Translations under genes and position numbers: made by a program
The notes under the pieces: generated by a model
Database searches by the model: none
Told to the model about the DNA's origin: nothing
The model's input: only the letters and a program-made list of their open reading frames with translations
Assembly (NCBI GenBank): GCA_033026295.1
Contig: CM065173.1
Location: 15,004,517-15,068,516 of the forward strand
Length of the DNA stretch: 64,000 bases
Direction: 5' to 3'
Source of the DNA: Channa striata
Taxonomy: Eukaryota > Chordata > Actinopteri > Anabantiformes > Channidae
In this document: piece by piece, positions 10,801 to 21,555 of the stretch
Layout of the letters: each line of letters starts with the position of its first letter
Position numbering within the stretch: the stretch's first letter is position 1

Positions 10801-12901
10801 ATGAAACCAGGTGGCTGTATTTTGCCTCAGTGCGGTAGCAAGCGGGGTCAAATTTCTTTTTTCTGTCACCTTGGAACAAAGTTTGGAGTTAAGTTACGTC
10901 CTTGTACATGTTGTATTTGTTGGGAAAAGGATACATGTGATACATTTGTAAAAAGTATTTTTAAATTATGTTTTATATCTGGACAGCAAAACTGCTATTT
11001 CTAATGGTTCTGTTTCAGTTTTAAATCTAGGGCAGACATGAATCTTTTTGTTAAATTTCCTACTTTCAGATTGGTTATATGAGGAAAGAGGAATGTTTTT
11101 TTGTTAGCTCAGTACCTGACTTGTAGTTACAGGATTCTCTAAAGAAAAGAAAGCCACCGGGCTGAAGCCAGCCCAGCATGTTCTCTATTAAAGACTTGAC
11201 CTCCTCATCACTCAGGTACATCAGCAGCCAGTTGATGAAGATGAAGTCAATACTGAGAAGAATATTTAATGAATGAATGAATAAAATTTTTCACCAAGTT
11301 AGTGTCACTTTATAATGTTATTCTAGTTTTTCTCAGAAAAAAATCTAAATATATAAGTTTACAAGTGTAAAATGTTGGGAAATGTAGTCTAATATCCTAA
11401 CATTCACCTGTTTTCTGGGACATCCAGCTTTGTGACGTCAGCTTGGATGAAGGTAGCATTGCCATGGTGACCATTGTCCTGTCTGTTCTTCTCTAAAAAA
11501 TTTTCCATGAAGTCCACAGCCGTCACATGGGCGGCTTTGGTCAGCAAATGTTTGGTGAAACGACTGTAGAAAGACAGGTCAATATTTTATTGACGTCCTA
11601 ATAAAGTTTGCTTTGGGCTGAGGGAACAAGTATAGTGTGTTCTGTGAAGTTTTAACTAAAGCGGCTGAAGCCTCACCCAATGCCAGCCCCCAGCTCCAGC
11701 ACTTTGCGTCCTTTCAGGCAGGGCAGCATGGAGAGGATCTCAGGCAACTCCTGCTCTGTCAGCTCCCTGGCACGAGAATCCAGCATCATATCCTCCACTG
11801 TGGCTTCCTTGCAGTGCTCCTTCCAATACTCTGTCATCTTCTTACGTACTTTGAACAGACAGGAGTTAAGATGAAGTTAGTAAAAGGGTGTGTGTGTCTA
11901 ATAATAGCACCATTAGCACAATTTTAAATTAATATATATATATATATGAAGACAGTTTCCCAAAGGAGGAATATTCTTACTGCTGGTCAAATAAAAATGG
12001 AACAGAACAATGCAGTATTACACAGAATAAAATACCGATAAATAACAGTGGTGTAGGCCTGTAATTGTTTAGTCATGAGCAGAGAAGCTCAAATACATTC
12101 TTAGTTCCAGAGTTAAACTACAAGGCAATGAACCTTTCCATTGACAATTGACCGGTGACTAAAACTTGTATTAACTTTGCATAATTAACTTTAACCTTTT
12201 ATGCACACAAACAGCAGGGCTTTGGGTAGTTTTTTTATTCATATTTCCTCTGAAATATGTAGCAAAGGTCAAAGGCCCTATCTGTGAATCATCTATGAAG
12301 TAGCTCAAAAAACACATGCATTAATTGCTATATTCAATCAGTTATATGTGATACAAAATTGTCAACTTATGTAACTAAATTTGAAAATAAAAATATACAT
12401 AGATTTATGTTAATGCAGAACTTTTGATCTAAAATTGTTCAAACATAAATATACAGACAGGATGTGTCGCACACACCTAACACATATTTAAACAACCTTT
12501 ATACACAGCAGACTTGGCCTGATTTTGTCCATGTCTTTGTCAGTAGGACATGCAGCGTTTACTTTTCATTAATTACATTATCAAAGGGAAGATCAATGCA
12601 TAACGTTGAAACTATAAATGTTTAAAAAAAAAAACCTATAATGATAAATGATAAAAACACATAATTCATGTGAAACCTATGATAAATCTTCCAACCGTTT
12701 GTCGTTTGTCGACACGGTGTTCCCAGGAGGATTACTTGAACAAACAGCACAAAACCACACGTCTCTGCTCCAGCACCGTCCAAACTTTGTGTCATCATCT
12801 GCATCAGGCTTAAACCCACGTTTCCAGAAAGCCACACAGTTACTGTAAATTGTCTCACCGGCAAAAGAATCCGTTTCTGCACTGCTCATGTCTTTTTCCA
12901 T
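7831..12901 (-). CDS. pmt: Phosphoethanolamine N-methyltransferase, copy A (12 exons, 503 aa)
   Basis: Two-domain SAM-dependent enzyme that methylates phosphoethanolamine three times to phosphocholine; probably cytosolic (no signal peptide or membrane segment). Exons: 12901-12859, 11848-11677, 11563-11408, 11252-11116, 10869-10718, 10574-10386, 10220-10131, 10038-9949, 9873-9751, 9561-9430, 8153-8037, 7941-7831. All junctions are GT-AG with matching phases and no internal stop. Start: ATG in ACCATGG context; codon 15 is split over intron 1. Domain 1 (about 15-220) has the SAM motif VLELGAGIG at 64-72; domain 2 (about 230-503) has VLDIGCGIG at 297-305, preceded by YEKMFGAGYVSTGG and followed by YSRDTILHI. 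These match the PfPMT region with the catalytic Tyr and His. Same architecture as plant PEAMT. Direct tandem partner at 21556-26698. Confidence 0.93.
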
Positions 12902-13271
12902 GGTGGTCTTGATCTTGTGGTGAAATCAATCTACAATACGCCCATTCAGTGCAAAGAATTAATGTCTGAAATATGGATAAGTAGGTAACTGTGCCTCTGT
13001 CTGTCATGCGCCTTTAAATAACACGATGAGAGCGGCGCGTAAAGGAGGTGGTCTCCACGCCAGGTACGGATCTGGCCATTAGGATGCGCCCATGTGAAGG
13101 TCATGGGAGGGGAGAGTGTGGACACGAATAATCACACGGGGACAAGGGTCCGAAGATTATCAGATGCGCTTTTATAGAGGGGATTCCCTTAACAGTGTTC
13201 ATGCGTCATACACCTGCACAGAAAACCGCGTGTCCGCCAAAAATCCTTGAATATCAGTAAAGTAGACTCAC

Positions 13272-13440
13272 GTCGTTTTGTCAGTGGTGTCGCTGGTTTG
13301 TGTTGAGTTGTTGAGTATTGTGTGTCCCAGAGACGGGCTCCCACACCGGCACCCGGCTCATCTCGGTTGTGCTGACACGTTGGAAATGTCCCGTGGCATG
13401 CGCCGATTGCGCAACATTGCCTCATGGTGCAGCTGAGAGC
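13272..13440 (-). promoter_or_regulatory. Putative 5' noncoding exon and promoter of pmt copy A
   Basis: A GC-richer block upstream of the pmt start ends at a strong donor, ACGAC then GTGAGT (donor bases 13271-13266). Splicing to the CACAAG acceptor about 14 bases before the start ATG would give a leader ending GACCACCATGG. The block is repeated nearly unchanged at 27069-27237. Its 84-codon open frame is not supported as coding. TSS and splice use are inferred. Confidence 0.4.
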
Positions 13441-13449
13441 CACAGTGAG

Positions 13450-16400
13450 TGAGCAGCGCCGCCCTCATCCTCCCAAACAATAACTATAAAACACTGACAT
13501 CTATAATTACAACACGTGTTATCAGTTATTAGACATAGTGTGTCACAACTTTTCATCTTCTTTTATACCATTTCAGTTCCATTTCCCAGTGGAACAGGCT
13601 GCAGGTGTGTTCTGCCTTTGCTGCAGCACCAATTAGCCGCTGGAATAACCTCAGGGGATCAGTGTGTGACCCAGTGGGACCACTCTAATCACTGCCACTG
13701 GTCCCAAGGTCTGGCTCTGCTACAAATACCTGTCATACCTTTTGACTGTGAAGTTATTGAAATTAAGTTTAGAAGGAAAAGGTTTAACTTTTAACTGCTA
13801 ACAGCACATACACACTGATTTATATAAATGACAAAACGTTTGGGAAAAAAACAAATTTGTCCTTTAACAATATTTTTAGCATGTAGCTTATTAAAAGTAT
13901 GTGTTTTAATGTAAAATTCCTACATAAAACGTGACTTGTAGCTGGTAAATGTAGGATGAGGCTGTTGTCTTTTTTGCTGCAGGAGTTTCACATACGCATC
14001 CTCAGAAGTGAATTAGCAGTCCTCAGTGGGAACGACACTTGACCTTCTAATTCCTTTGGATAAAGACGTGTGTTGTCGGTTTGTGATTAGTGTGTCAGTT
14101 GAAGGTTTGGTATTCTGTGTGATCTCCAGTGGAGGAGGTGTGTGTCTGCACATTCAGGTTACAAACTCGTTTTCAGTTGGCAGGGCCAGATCTTGACTGT
14201 CTGGTTTGCAGGAGTGCAGCAAGGTTACAGTGTTTTTGTCTTTATTGTTTTATAAGTTTGCAGATTTGATGTTTTCAACTCTGACCTTGGCTGCAGCTGT
14301 GACAAAGGAATCTAAAGTGCTTTAACATAATAACTTAATTTTATACTTTTATCCTCATAACCTTTGACGGGTTGAAAACAGTAAAGAGGGTCACAGCTGT
14401 GATGATCATTTTGAGCAATATACATTCATCAAGAATGTAGTTCTGCAGGCTGTTAGTACATTTTATCTGTTGCTAATTGCTCATATGTGACAGATCTAGA
14501 AAAGAGGCCTGAGTCAGCTACAAGCCATGAAACGACCAAGTCAATCATAAAGCAGCAGCCTATATATCATGCGGTAGTTTAAAAAACACACAGATCAAAA
14601 CACAATACAGGATAGTGTTTAATATTTCACTTTTAACCCAACAAGGGAGAACACATCTGCTTCATATTCACTTTTTAATCATTTGAACATGGGCTACAGA
14701 ATGTGCACCTGCTACATAGTTACCATTAAACAACAAGTGCACAAAGCAAATTTGGAGTCAGACGCCTACTGCTGTAACTAAATGTACATAAGTTTGCTAG
14801 TTATGTAACGAAATGCTCTGTTCTAAAGCTACTTCCCCCTTCCCCTGGAATTCATGTGTCCATTTTTTGTGTTTAATTTGTTTTCCATTGTCATTGCTGT
14901 TAGTCATACTTTATATTTCTGAATACAGAGTAAACTTTAAGTTATACTTCAAGTTTAACATGAAACACGGTTTTCTCCACACTCCTGTCGGGCCATTGTT
15001 TTTACATTTGCGTCTTATAGCGTAGATCTGCTGAGTTCCTGTATTTGCTTTCTCAGTGTGTTTCAGTGTCTTTTCTAATTTTCACTTCTCAGACTTGACC
15101 TAGTAAAGTTGACTTTGGCTTTGAACTTTGTCATTGATTTGTCATTGTTGTATTTCCTTCTTTCAGAACACATACAAAGAGGCCAAACAGTTACGCCACC
15201 ACTGTCTGAATATGGGTCTAGGTCCACTTCTTTTATTTAGCTTTGATTTCATTTTGTGAAACTAGCTGTGATGCAGGCATTTGTTTTCTTTGCTACAGAC
15301 CACATGAGCCAATCTATAGGTGGAACATTGATGTTAACTAAGTTTGTAGGTGGATGCATTATCAGTAATAAACAATGTCTAACATGTGTTCATTATTTGT
15401 TTGAACAAAATATATGGAGGATGAAAATGCAACTTTAAATGTCAGAACCACAATGAAAGCCCATAAATGATTAACACACTGATAAAGCTGATGTGGCTGT
15501 TGTGAAATATTACCTAAACTTGTCCAAACCTAAGCTTGACAAAACCATATGTTCTGCCATTGAAATTACACAATGCTTGTTATCTTTGTGTGTGCTCTGT
15601 GTGCTTGTGGAGCTGACAGCGTCACATCCTGATCTCACACTGAATATTAAATGTGGTTTTTGAAAGTGAGTGAGCCTTTTAAAACAATCTTTAGTGTTTA
15701 ATATAGTCCACAGAGGACATTGTTGAAAGCAATTTAAAATCTGAAACTAAATTTAAATTCTGCTTTGTGATAATGTTGCACTGTCTTTCTGTTTCAAAGT
15801 GTAAAAGTTTAACAAAGAGTAATTCATTGTAAAATTTGTAAAGGCATTATGACCTTTGTTTTATTTGTGGAAATCTGATACCTACGTAAGTATTTTGCCA
15901 AATGTGACGTGGACAAATGGACACAGTAGATGATCCTGCAGGAGTTGCTAATGACTGAAACATTTTCTGGTGCTTTTGCTGTAAATCATAAAATGGTAAA
16001 CGTAGCCTCTTTCAATGATGAAAGCGTTTAATAGTGAAAATCTGAATGTGGAAACTCTTGTCCACTAGACCTCAGTAAACACAGAGCAAAATCTTTAATC
16101 AATAAAGTATAGCAAATGTACAGAAGTAAATTTAGACATAGCTACTGTATCATCTTCTGCTGTGTTTTAGGAAATACTGGAAACGTGTGAGTGCAGCACA
16201 CGTTTCCTCTTCGCTTTCTATATGAATCACACTCGGGGCTAAATTCCCTGTGGTATCGATTGATCTCTGTGTGAACGCTCAGTGCCATGCATCCTTCTTT
16301 AAACCCCCCGTTTCTCTGACCTGTCAAGGACAAATGGACAAACAAAGAAGGTGTCAATATCCTCCTATGCCTCTGAGAGAATAGTCCCTCAGTATAAAGC

Positions 16401-16490
16401 AGCAGCTCGAACAGTTCATCTCGAGATATCGGAAGAAGTTCTTGAAGCTAAAACAAAGGGACAAATTTGATTTCACTTTTTCTTTACATC
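13450..16490. other. Noncoding flank upstream of pmt copy A
   Basis: AT-rich, nearly identical to 27250-32160 of unit B apart from two large length differences. No protein family, tRNA or complete transposon recognised. An open frame of 92 codons at 13516-13794 recurs at 27313-27591 but shows no domain and is probably chance. A fold-back at 16179-16207 marks a deletion junction. Confidence 0.5.
16179..16207. repeat. Perfect 11-bp inverted repeat at a deletion junction in unit A
   Basis: Arms GGAAACGTGTG and CACACGTTTCC flank a 7-base loop AGTGCAG. Unit B has instead GTGCTGCACTCACACG followed by TTTCC (31859-31879). Unit A reads as the reverse complement of that 21-mer (16179-16199) joined to the ordinary right arm, while about 1 kb found in unit B (30830-31858) is missing. 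Confidence 0.8.
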
Positions 16491-19400
16491 ATGGAGATCA
16501 GGGTTAACGAGGTAGAAAATGCTAATGGCTCCAGCCATTTCTGCCAGCAAACAACAGGTAGAACATGGCAAAGACTCTTGGCTCAGTCCACTGGACTCAT
16601 GTGTTCCCGTTTTAGAATAAAGGTGTTTCACTGTTAGTGCTGCTGTGGGCCAGAGGTGCTGCTGTGGGCCAGAGGTGCTGCAGCTGTAGCAATGATGCAA
16701 ATACAAAAGAGAGAAAATTTAGTCCAAAGTCTTGACCATGTCTAGCTTTTCAGATACTCACAAATCTGCAGCTTAGCAAAAAAGCCCTGTCTGAGGAAGA
16801 CAGAGTGACTTTAGTTCCAAAAAGACTGCAACATTGGAAGATTCCACTTAATTAGCTGTCTCACACTGCTAAAGCCCTGTATTAGCTTCAGCTCCACTTA
16901 AGGCACTTTGCTCAGACTGCAGGTTTTGTTCCCCATGACTGACACTGGAGTTGTGTAAAAGAAGAATTACTTCCCCACTAAAATTAATAACCAGTAAGTC
17001 TCTTAACTTACTTATGTGTATGTGAGCAGGGGCACCGCTGGCAGTTTTGGGCCCTATGAAAAAATTGGAAGTTGGGCCCTTTACCTCAGCCATTCTGCAC
17101 CAAACATTCAAACCAACCTAGATAACCAAAATCTTTGTCTTCAGTTTATCCATAGCACTGACCACAGCTGTGGTCATGCGGCTCAGTGTCCACTGTGTCC
17201 CTTACACTGTGAGCTCCTCTCCCTCATCGGTGCTGCTGCTTCTACTGATTCTCCTTGAGCCTCATTTGCTGTTTTAAACGCTCTTTCTACGGCCTCCCTG
17301 ACAGGCTGATTGACGAGGATCCTGGATCTGACATATCTAAAAAACAATTCATTCAGAACGTGTCTAGAGCTTCTGTGCTACAGTATTCTGTTAATACGGA
17401 AACAGAAAAAATAAAATTGACGTTTATCATTACTCATTTTATGAGTTAAGACCAGGGCAGAGATTAAAATCATACAATAGTGAAATTATTTACAATCAGA
17501 ATGTGATGCACATAAAAGGCAGGATGTGAACGAATCTTGCATATGACTTGGGAGTAATGAGTCCTCTCAGTGAGTGATTCGTTCATTTCCAGGCCGCTCT
17601 ATGGCGAACAGCAAGTACTACAGTTCTTTCACGAGTCGTTCATCGGGATCATTACGGATCTTTATGAATTGTTCATTTGTCACGTGACAGCCACCAAGTC
17701 CCTGTCGCGCTGTTCAACAATGGCAGGGAGGACGCAGGACACAAGTCACTATTGTGGTGAGTATTTGCTTTGCCAAGTTTTCACATGGTTTGAATTCCTT
17801 GTGGCATTTTGTGTATTATAATTTGTCAGCTGAAGCAAACCATGTCGTCTTCAGTATATAGTGTTTGAGAACCGCGGCTCTTCTTACAACGACCACAAGA
17901 GGGCGAAAAGTAAACGAAATGACTCAAAATGATTCGTTCCATTTACTGTTGGAGAGTTAAAGATCCGAGTCAGTCAAAAGATTCGTATTTCCCCATCTCT
18001 ACTGATGACCTGCTTCCTCAACATCGTGTGGAAGAACAGGTGAGGGCGATGCTGCATCTGAATATATATCAAATAGAGAGTCATAAGTGAATTATCACAC
18101 ATGTTCACAAAATGACATTTTCAGTGGACAAGCTAACGAATTGTAAAGTGTCGGCCATGGAAGTAGCGCTAACATGACACTGCAAAGGAAGCTCCGTCCT
18201 CCGTGAACACACGAACCTCTTTTCAAAAGAACTTGTAATTGTCGGCCCTTCTCTCTGCTTTGTCAAACTTTTCTTCTCGTTTCTTATGGCCGGATTTGAG
18301 GGACCACAAACCAAGACCCTAAATACATCACTAACGCTCAAATATAAACTCAGTATTTATTTTTATTGCATCAAATACAAATGATCCTTGTCACAATCGT
18401 ATGCGGTCAATAATACACTCTTCAATAATCGTCCGGTCAAATGACAAATACGCACAAGTGAGGATTTGACAAACCACCGCACACTTTGTTAGACACAGCA
18501 GTCCACTCCACTCGTGAACACAACCAAAAAGTTATACATGTCAGTCACAGGGGAGAATTGAGACTGTTGATTCCCGCGACGGGTTATGACAGGGAAGTGA
18601 CATACAACACAAAACAAACGGAAAAAGATAGTCCGCCCTTACAAGACGAGCTCCCACATCTTTGTCTACAGGCCGTGCAGACCAACTTAACACAAAAACC
18701 TAACGAGGACAGCAGGAAGCAGTGCTGCATCTGCTCCAACAACCACTGCAACACAAATAAAAACATCACATTTTTACACTAAAAAAATCATTTTAATCTT
18801 ATTACTTAAAAATCATGTATCCATAATAAAACAAAGCCTGTACCTGCTACAGTCTTCCTCATACACTGGAGACTTACAACTTCAGTACGTGCCCCCCTAA
18901 AGTGCTGCGTGGCCACACTGCAGTATCAAGGAATACAATTAAAAATACATTAATGCAATCAAAAACATCTTCATAGTTGAATTCCTTACCAAGCACCTTG
19001 GTCTCACTTGGTACAGCACAAGGCTAGCGTTCCCTCAAACCTCCTATCCAAAGTACCACCTCCCCACAAACACACCTGACTCCTATGTCTACTCTCCCTC
19101 CAACCAATGAGCAGGCAGCAGGGAGATCAACAGGTGGCACTGATTACACGGTGACTATCTGACGATCTGACTCAGCAGGTAGAAGAGAGGATCCAGGTGG
19201 AGGGACAGAACCATGCTCTAATTGGGAGGAGGGGTGTAATGTGACCGGAGAGGCAGAAATAAGCCGAAATATAGTGTTATTTGTATTTCTTTCATAGATA
19301 CATTTATGATATCTCATATATTAGTGCTAATAATTTTATTAGCAAAAAAGCTAGTCTCTGTGGGCCCCCAAAGTTCGTGGGCCCTTAGAATCGTCCTAAC

Positions 19401-19583
19401 TTCCCCCCCCATAACGGCGCCCGTGTATGTGAGCATTGTAATTATATAGACTTTAAAAAATGACTGCACAATATTTATTTATGCATTTTTGCAGGTGACA
19501 TTCGATACATGACTGTGGTGGGGACACCTGAGCAGTCTCCTCAGAGGTGGATGTCTGGAAGGAATCACAGAGACAGGGAGCAG
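16491..19583 (+). other. Possible two-exon start of an unknown plus-strand gene, unit A copy
   Basis: Candidate only. ATG at 16491 opens MEIRVNEVENANGSSHFC, reaching an AACAG/GTAGAA donor (exon end 16557). A second exon, 19495-19583, has a TTTTTGCAG acceptor and a GAGCAG/GTATTT donor; the phase closes (Gly split over the junction) and continues DIRYMTVVGTPEQSPQRW. Together 52 codons, no stop. I recognise no family. The hAT element 17027-19425 sits in the intron, and any further exons would be cut off by the duplication breakpoint. The unit B copy is at 32163-32229 and 32740-32828. Could be chance. Confidence 0.25.
17019..19433. mobile_element. hAT-superfamily DNA transposon insertion (element 17027-19425) with 8-bp TSD
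   Basis: The 2.4-kb element starts CAGGGGCACCG and ends with the complement of CACGGGCGCCG, so the termini are imperfect inverted repeats with CA...TG ends. It is flanked by a perfect 8-bp direct repeat TATGTGAG (17019-17026 and 19426-19433), the length hAT transposases make. Unit B has the empty site with one TATGTGAG (32671-32678). No intact transposase frame is seen inside, so it is non-autonomous or decayed. Inverted GGGCCC-rich subterminal blocks are present near both ends. Confidence 0.85.
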
Positions 19584-20552
19584 GTATTTCCTTGCTGAAT
19601 AAACAAGCAGAACTGTGTCATATTGCTCGAGAGGCTGGTATGCTTCGTGAGCATGATTTGATGCGTGGAATAAGTCTGTCTGTTGTAGTAAATTCTCACC
19701 TGACTAATCCTCAGCCAAGGGACTTAAACCATAGACAGTATGCAGCTGTGACTTCGCTGGGGAACGTGTCGATGAACTGAGGAGAACGCACAGCAAAGCT
19801 AATCAACAACGAAGGGCAAAGTCTTTTTGAAAAAAGTTTACTACAAAATATTCTGGTTGTGGCTGTAAGATAAATAAATACAATACTTCAGGACCCATAA
19901 ACTACAGGCAGATTTGTTTACAAAATTGTGTGTTATTTTCTAAAGGAACTCTTCAGTTCAGTTTCTGTGCTGTTAAAAAACTTTTTAAATAAATGTGTTT
20001 AGTCTGAAATATGTCTTCATCTACACAATCATATTCCAGTAGGTGGCAGTGTGCTTCTTGGTGTTGACTGCAGCTTTATTACATCTGCCAAATAAATATA
20101 CATATTTGAGGCTTCTGATAAATCAGTCTTCAAAGGTGTCCTCAGTTTGAAACCTGTTTCTCATTTCTTGCAATAGTCTTAAGAGATCACTGCACCATTT
20201 TATAGAATTTACTCTTTGAAACGGGCTTCAACTGGGGAGTTTCACACTGAAATGAAATTCCTGTTGTTGAAAACATACTTCAGATTAATGACAAGAAACC
20301 AAATGGATTTTGTACAAGTCAGCTTATCATCATCCCTCATTAAATTAAAGGTTCACATTGAAACTTATTGATACTGAAGACACAGTTTGTCCATTTTCTC
20401 AAGGCATCCCTGCTCTGACTGAAGTGCTCATGTTCTAGTCAGTCTGATCTGTAACTACATTTGAACACTGGACAAAAGGAGTGACATTCTGTGTAAAAGC
20501 CTAATTTTCTCTTATTTACTAAGATAAACATTTAACTGTTTAACGTGACAGT
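19584..20552. other. Noncoding end of unit A
   Basis: Matches 32829-33801 of unit B with few differences. A 77-codon open frame (19547-19780, recurring at 32792-33025) overlaps the candidate exon in another frame and has no recognisable domain. No RNA gene or transposon seen. Confidence 0.45.
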
Positions 20553-20660
20553 CATTCCAGTGCCATTGTCAGTGAAAGTCAGGCAGTGATAACCAGCTTC
20601 AATCAATCCAGATGTGTTTAGCTTATACAACAGGATCTGATGCAATACCAGAGACAGAAA
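20553..20660 (-). pseudogene. Decayed duplicate of MORC coding exon 3
   Basis: Matches about 1835-1945, the 3' part of MORC exon 3. It has an 8-base deletion relative to the intact exon (CTTCTTCCACAACATCAATC has become CTTCAATCAATC), which shifts the frame, and a 9-base loss at the exon start that removes the acceptor side. The last exon bases and the donor lie outside the duplicated unit, so it cannot be spliced normally. MORC exons 1 and 2 are absent from unit B. No product expected. Confidence 0.85.
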
Positions 20661-21528
20661 TTAATACACAATATGGAGATGCTCAAGAAGTGTCCGAGGT
20701 GGATTGAAGGTTTTACAGCTTTTGGGCTTTAAGAAAAAAAAAAATATATAATTTGAGTTAAAATCTTTAGTGTTTATCTTGGCAATTACATTTTGTTTCA
20801 CTATAGAAAGAATGAATCAGTGTGTCTCAGTTACTTGTGTGTTGCACAGAGAAGTGTCCCAGTAAAATGAGCAGTGTCACAGCTAATTGAAATTATTATT
20901 ACAGTTGCTTTAAGACGTAAAATGACGCACACAGCTCCTCACACACGTCATGCATTAGTGTGGTCACTAACTGTGTTGGAGCACAGAGCTCGGAAGCGAT
21001 GACTACACAAGATACAAAAAGTCACACTGTGACATTTGGAGACATTTGCACATGTTTTTTCCTACACAATTGAGAAACACAATACTTTTTAGTATTTATT
21101 GATGAAGTAGAGTAAAATAGGAATTAGAAAATAGTTACAATGGCTATTAATAACATTTTCAAAACTTAACCTATACTCCTCTTATATAAATATAATGAAT
21201 AATGAATAAGGAAACCTCACCTGTTTTCTTGTGTGTGTCAGTTTAACTCTTATAACACGTTTGCAAATATTAAGAGAAGCACCATCTATTGTCAAAAGAA
21301 GAAATATCACAAACTTGAAGATACCGAAGTACTGCTCTCATAATATTAGCAGTATGTATTAGAAAAATGTTATCTCTGATATATCTCTTTCTCTGTGTAA
21401 ACTCTGTGTTTTATTTAATCCCTACTTTGTTACATCTCAATAAATATAAGTGCTGTAATGTTAATACTTTGTTCCATCTCCCAAAAACAAAAGTAAAGAC
21501 AATGAAAAGAAGCATTCGGTTTTTCCCT
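20661..21528. other. MORC intron-derived sequence and deletion scar in unit B
   Basis: 20661-21182 matches MORC intron 2 sequence (to 2483). After about 25 AT-rich bases the sequence resumes with the match to 7490 onward. The scar replaces about 5 kb of unit A. No gene in this stretch. Confidence 0.75.
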
Positions 21529-21534
21529 TTTATT
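21529..21534 (-). terminator. Polyadenylation signal AATAAA of pmt copy B
   Basis: AATAAA on the minus strand, 21 bases after the stop codon, at the same spacing as in copy A. Confidence 0.6.
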
Positions 21535-21555
21535 TTCCACTTTTAATGTAAGTGC

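Larger units (their letters stand above)
1834..20552 (+). repeat. Tandem segmental duplication, unit A
   Basis: First copy of a direct duplication whose second copy is 20553-33801. It runs from inside MORC coding exon 3 to a point marked by AACGTGACAGT (20542-20552, matching 33791-33801). Hand alignment is collinear at offset 13725 from 7501 through pmt exon 5, 13797 around 12901-13794 and 13245 near 19547. Changes in offset mark insertions and deletions. Unit A alone keeps MORC exons 1-2 and the LINE block, and alone carries the hAT insertion 17027-19425. Confidence 0.9.

Noticed and set aside
12677..12858. Open frame extending pmt exon 1 past GCCG (and its partner in copy B)
   Set aside because: The GTGAGAC donor at exon 1 splices in phase to exon 2 (VRKKMTEYW). 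The extension has no methyltransferase similarity and copy B gains a different tail; it is intron read-through.
13189..13443. 84-codon frame upstream of pmt (and 26986-27240)
   Set aside because: Lies across the putative 5' noncoding exon and its donor; not in frame with the PMT protein and without a domain.
13516..13794. 92-codon plus-strand frame present in both units
   Set aside because: Identity is expected from the recent duplication. No domain, no splice context and low-complexity hydrophobic start.
16142..16444. Open stretch of about 101 codons on the minus strand behind a good TTTTAG acceptor
   Set aside because: No recognisable family, no upstream exon at plausible distance, its end is built from the fold-back, and the unit B version meets a stop earlier.
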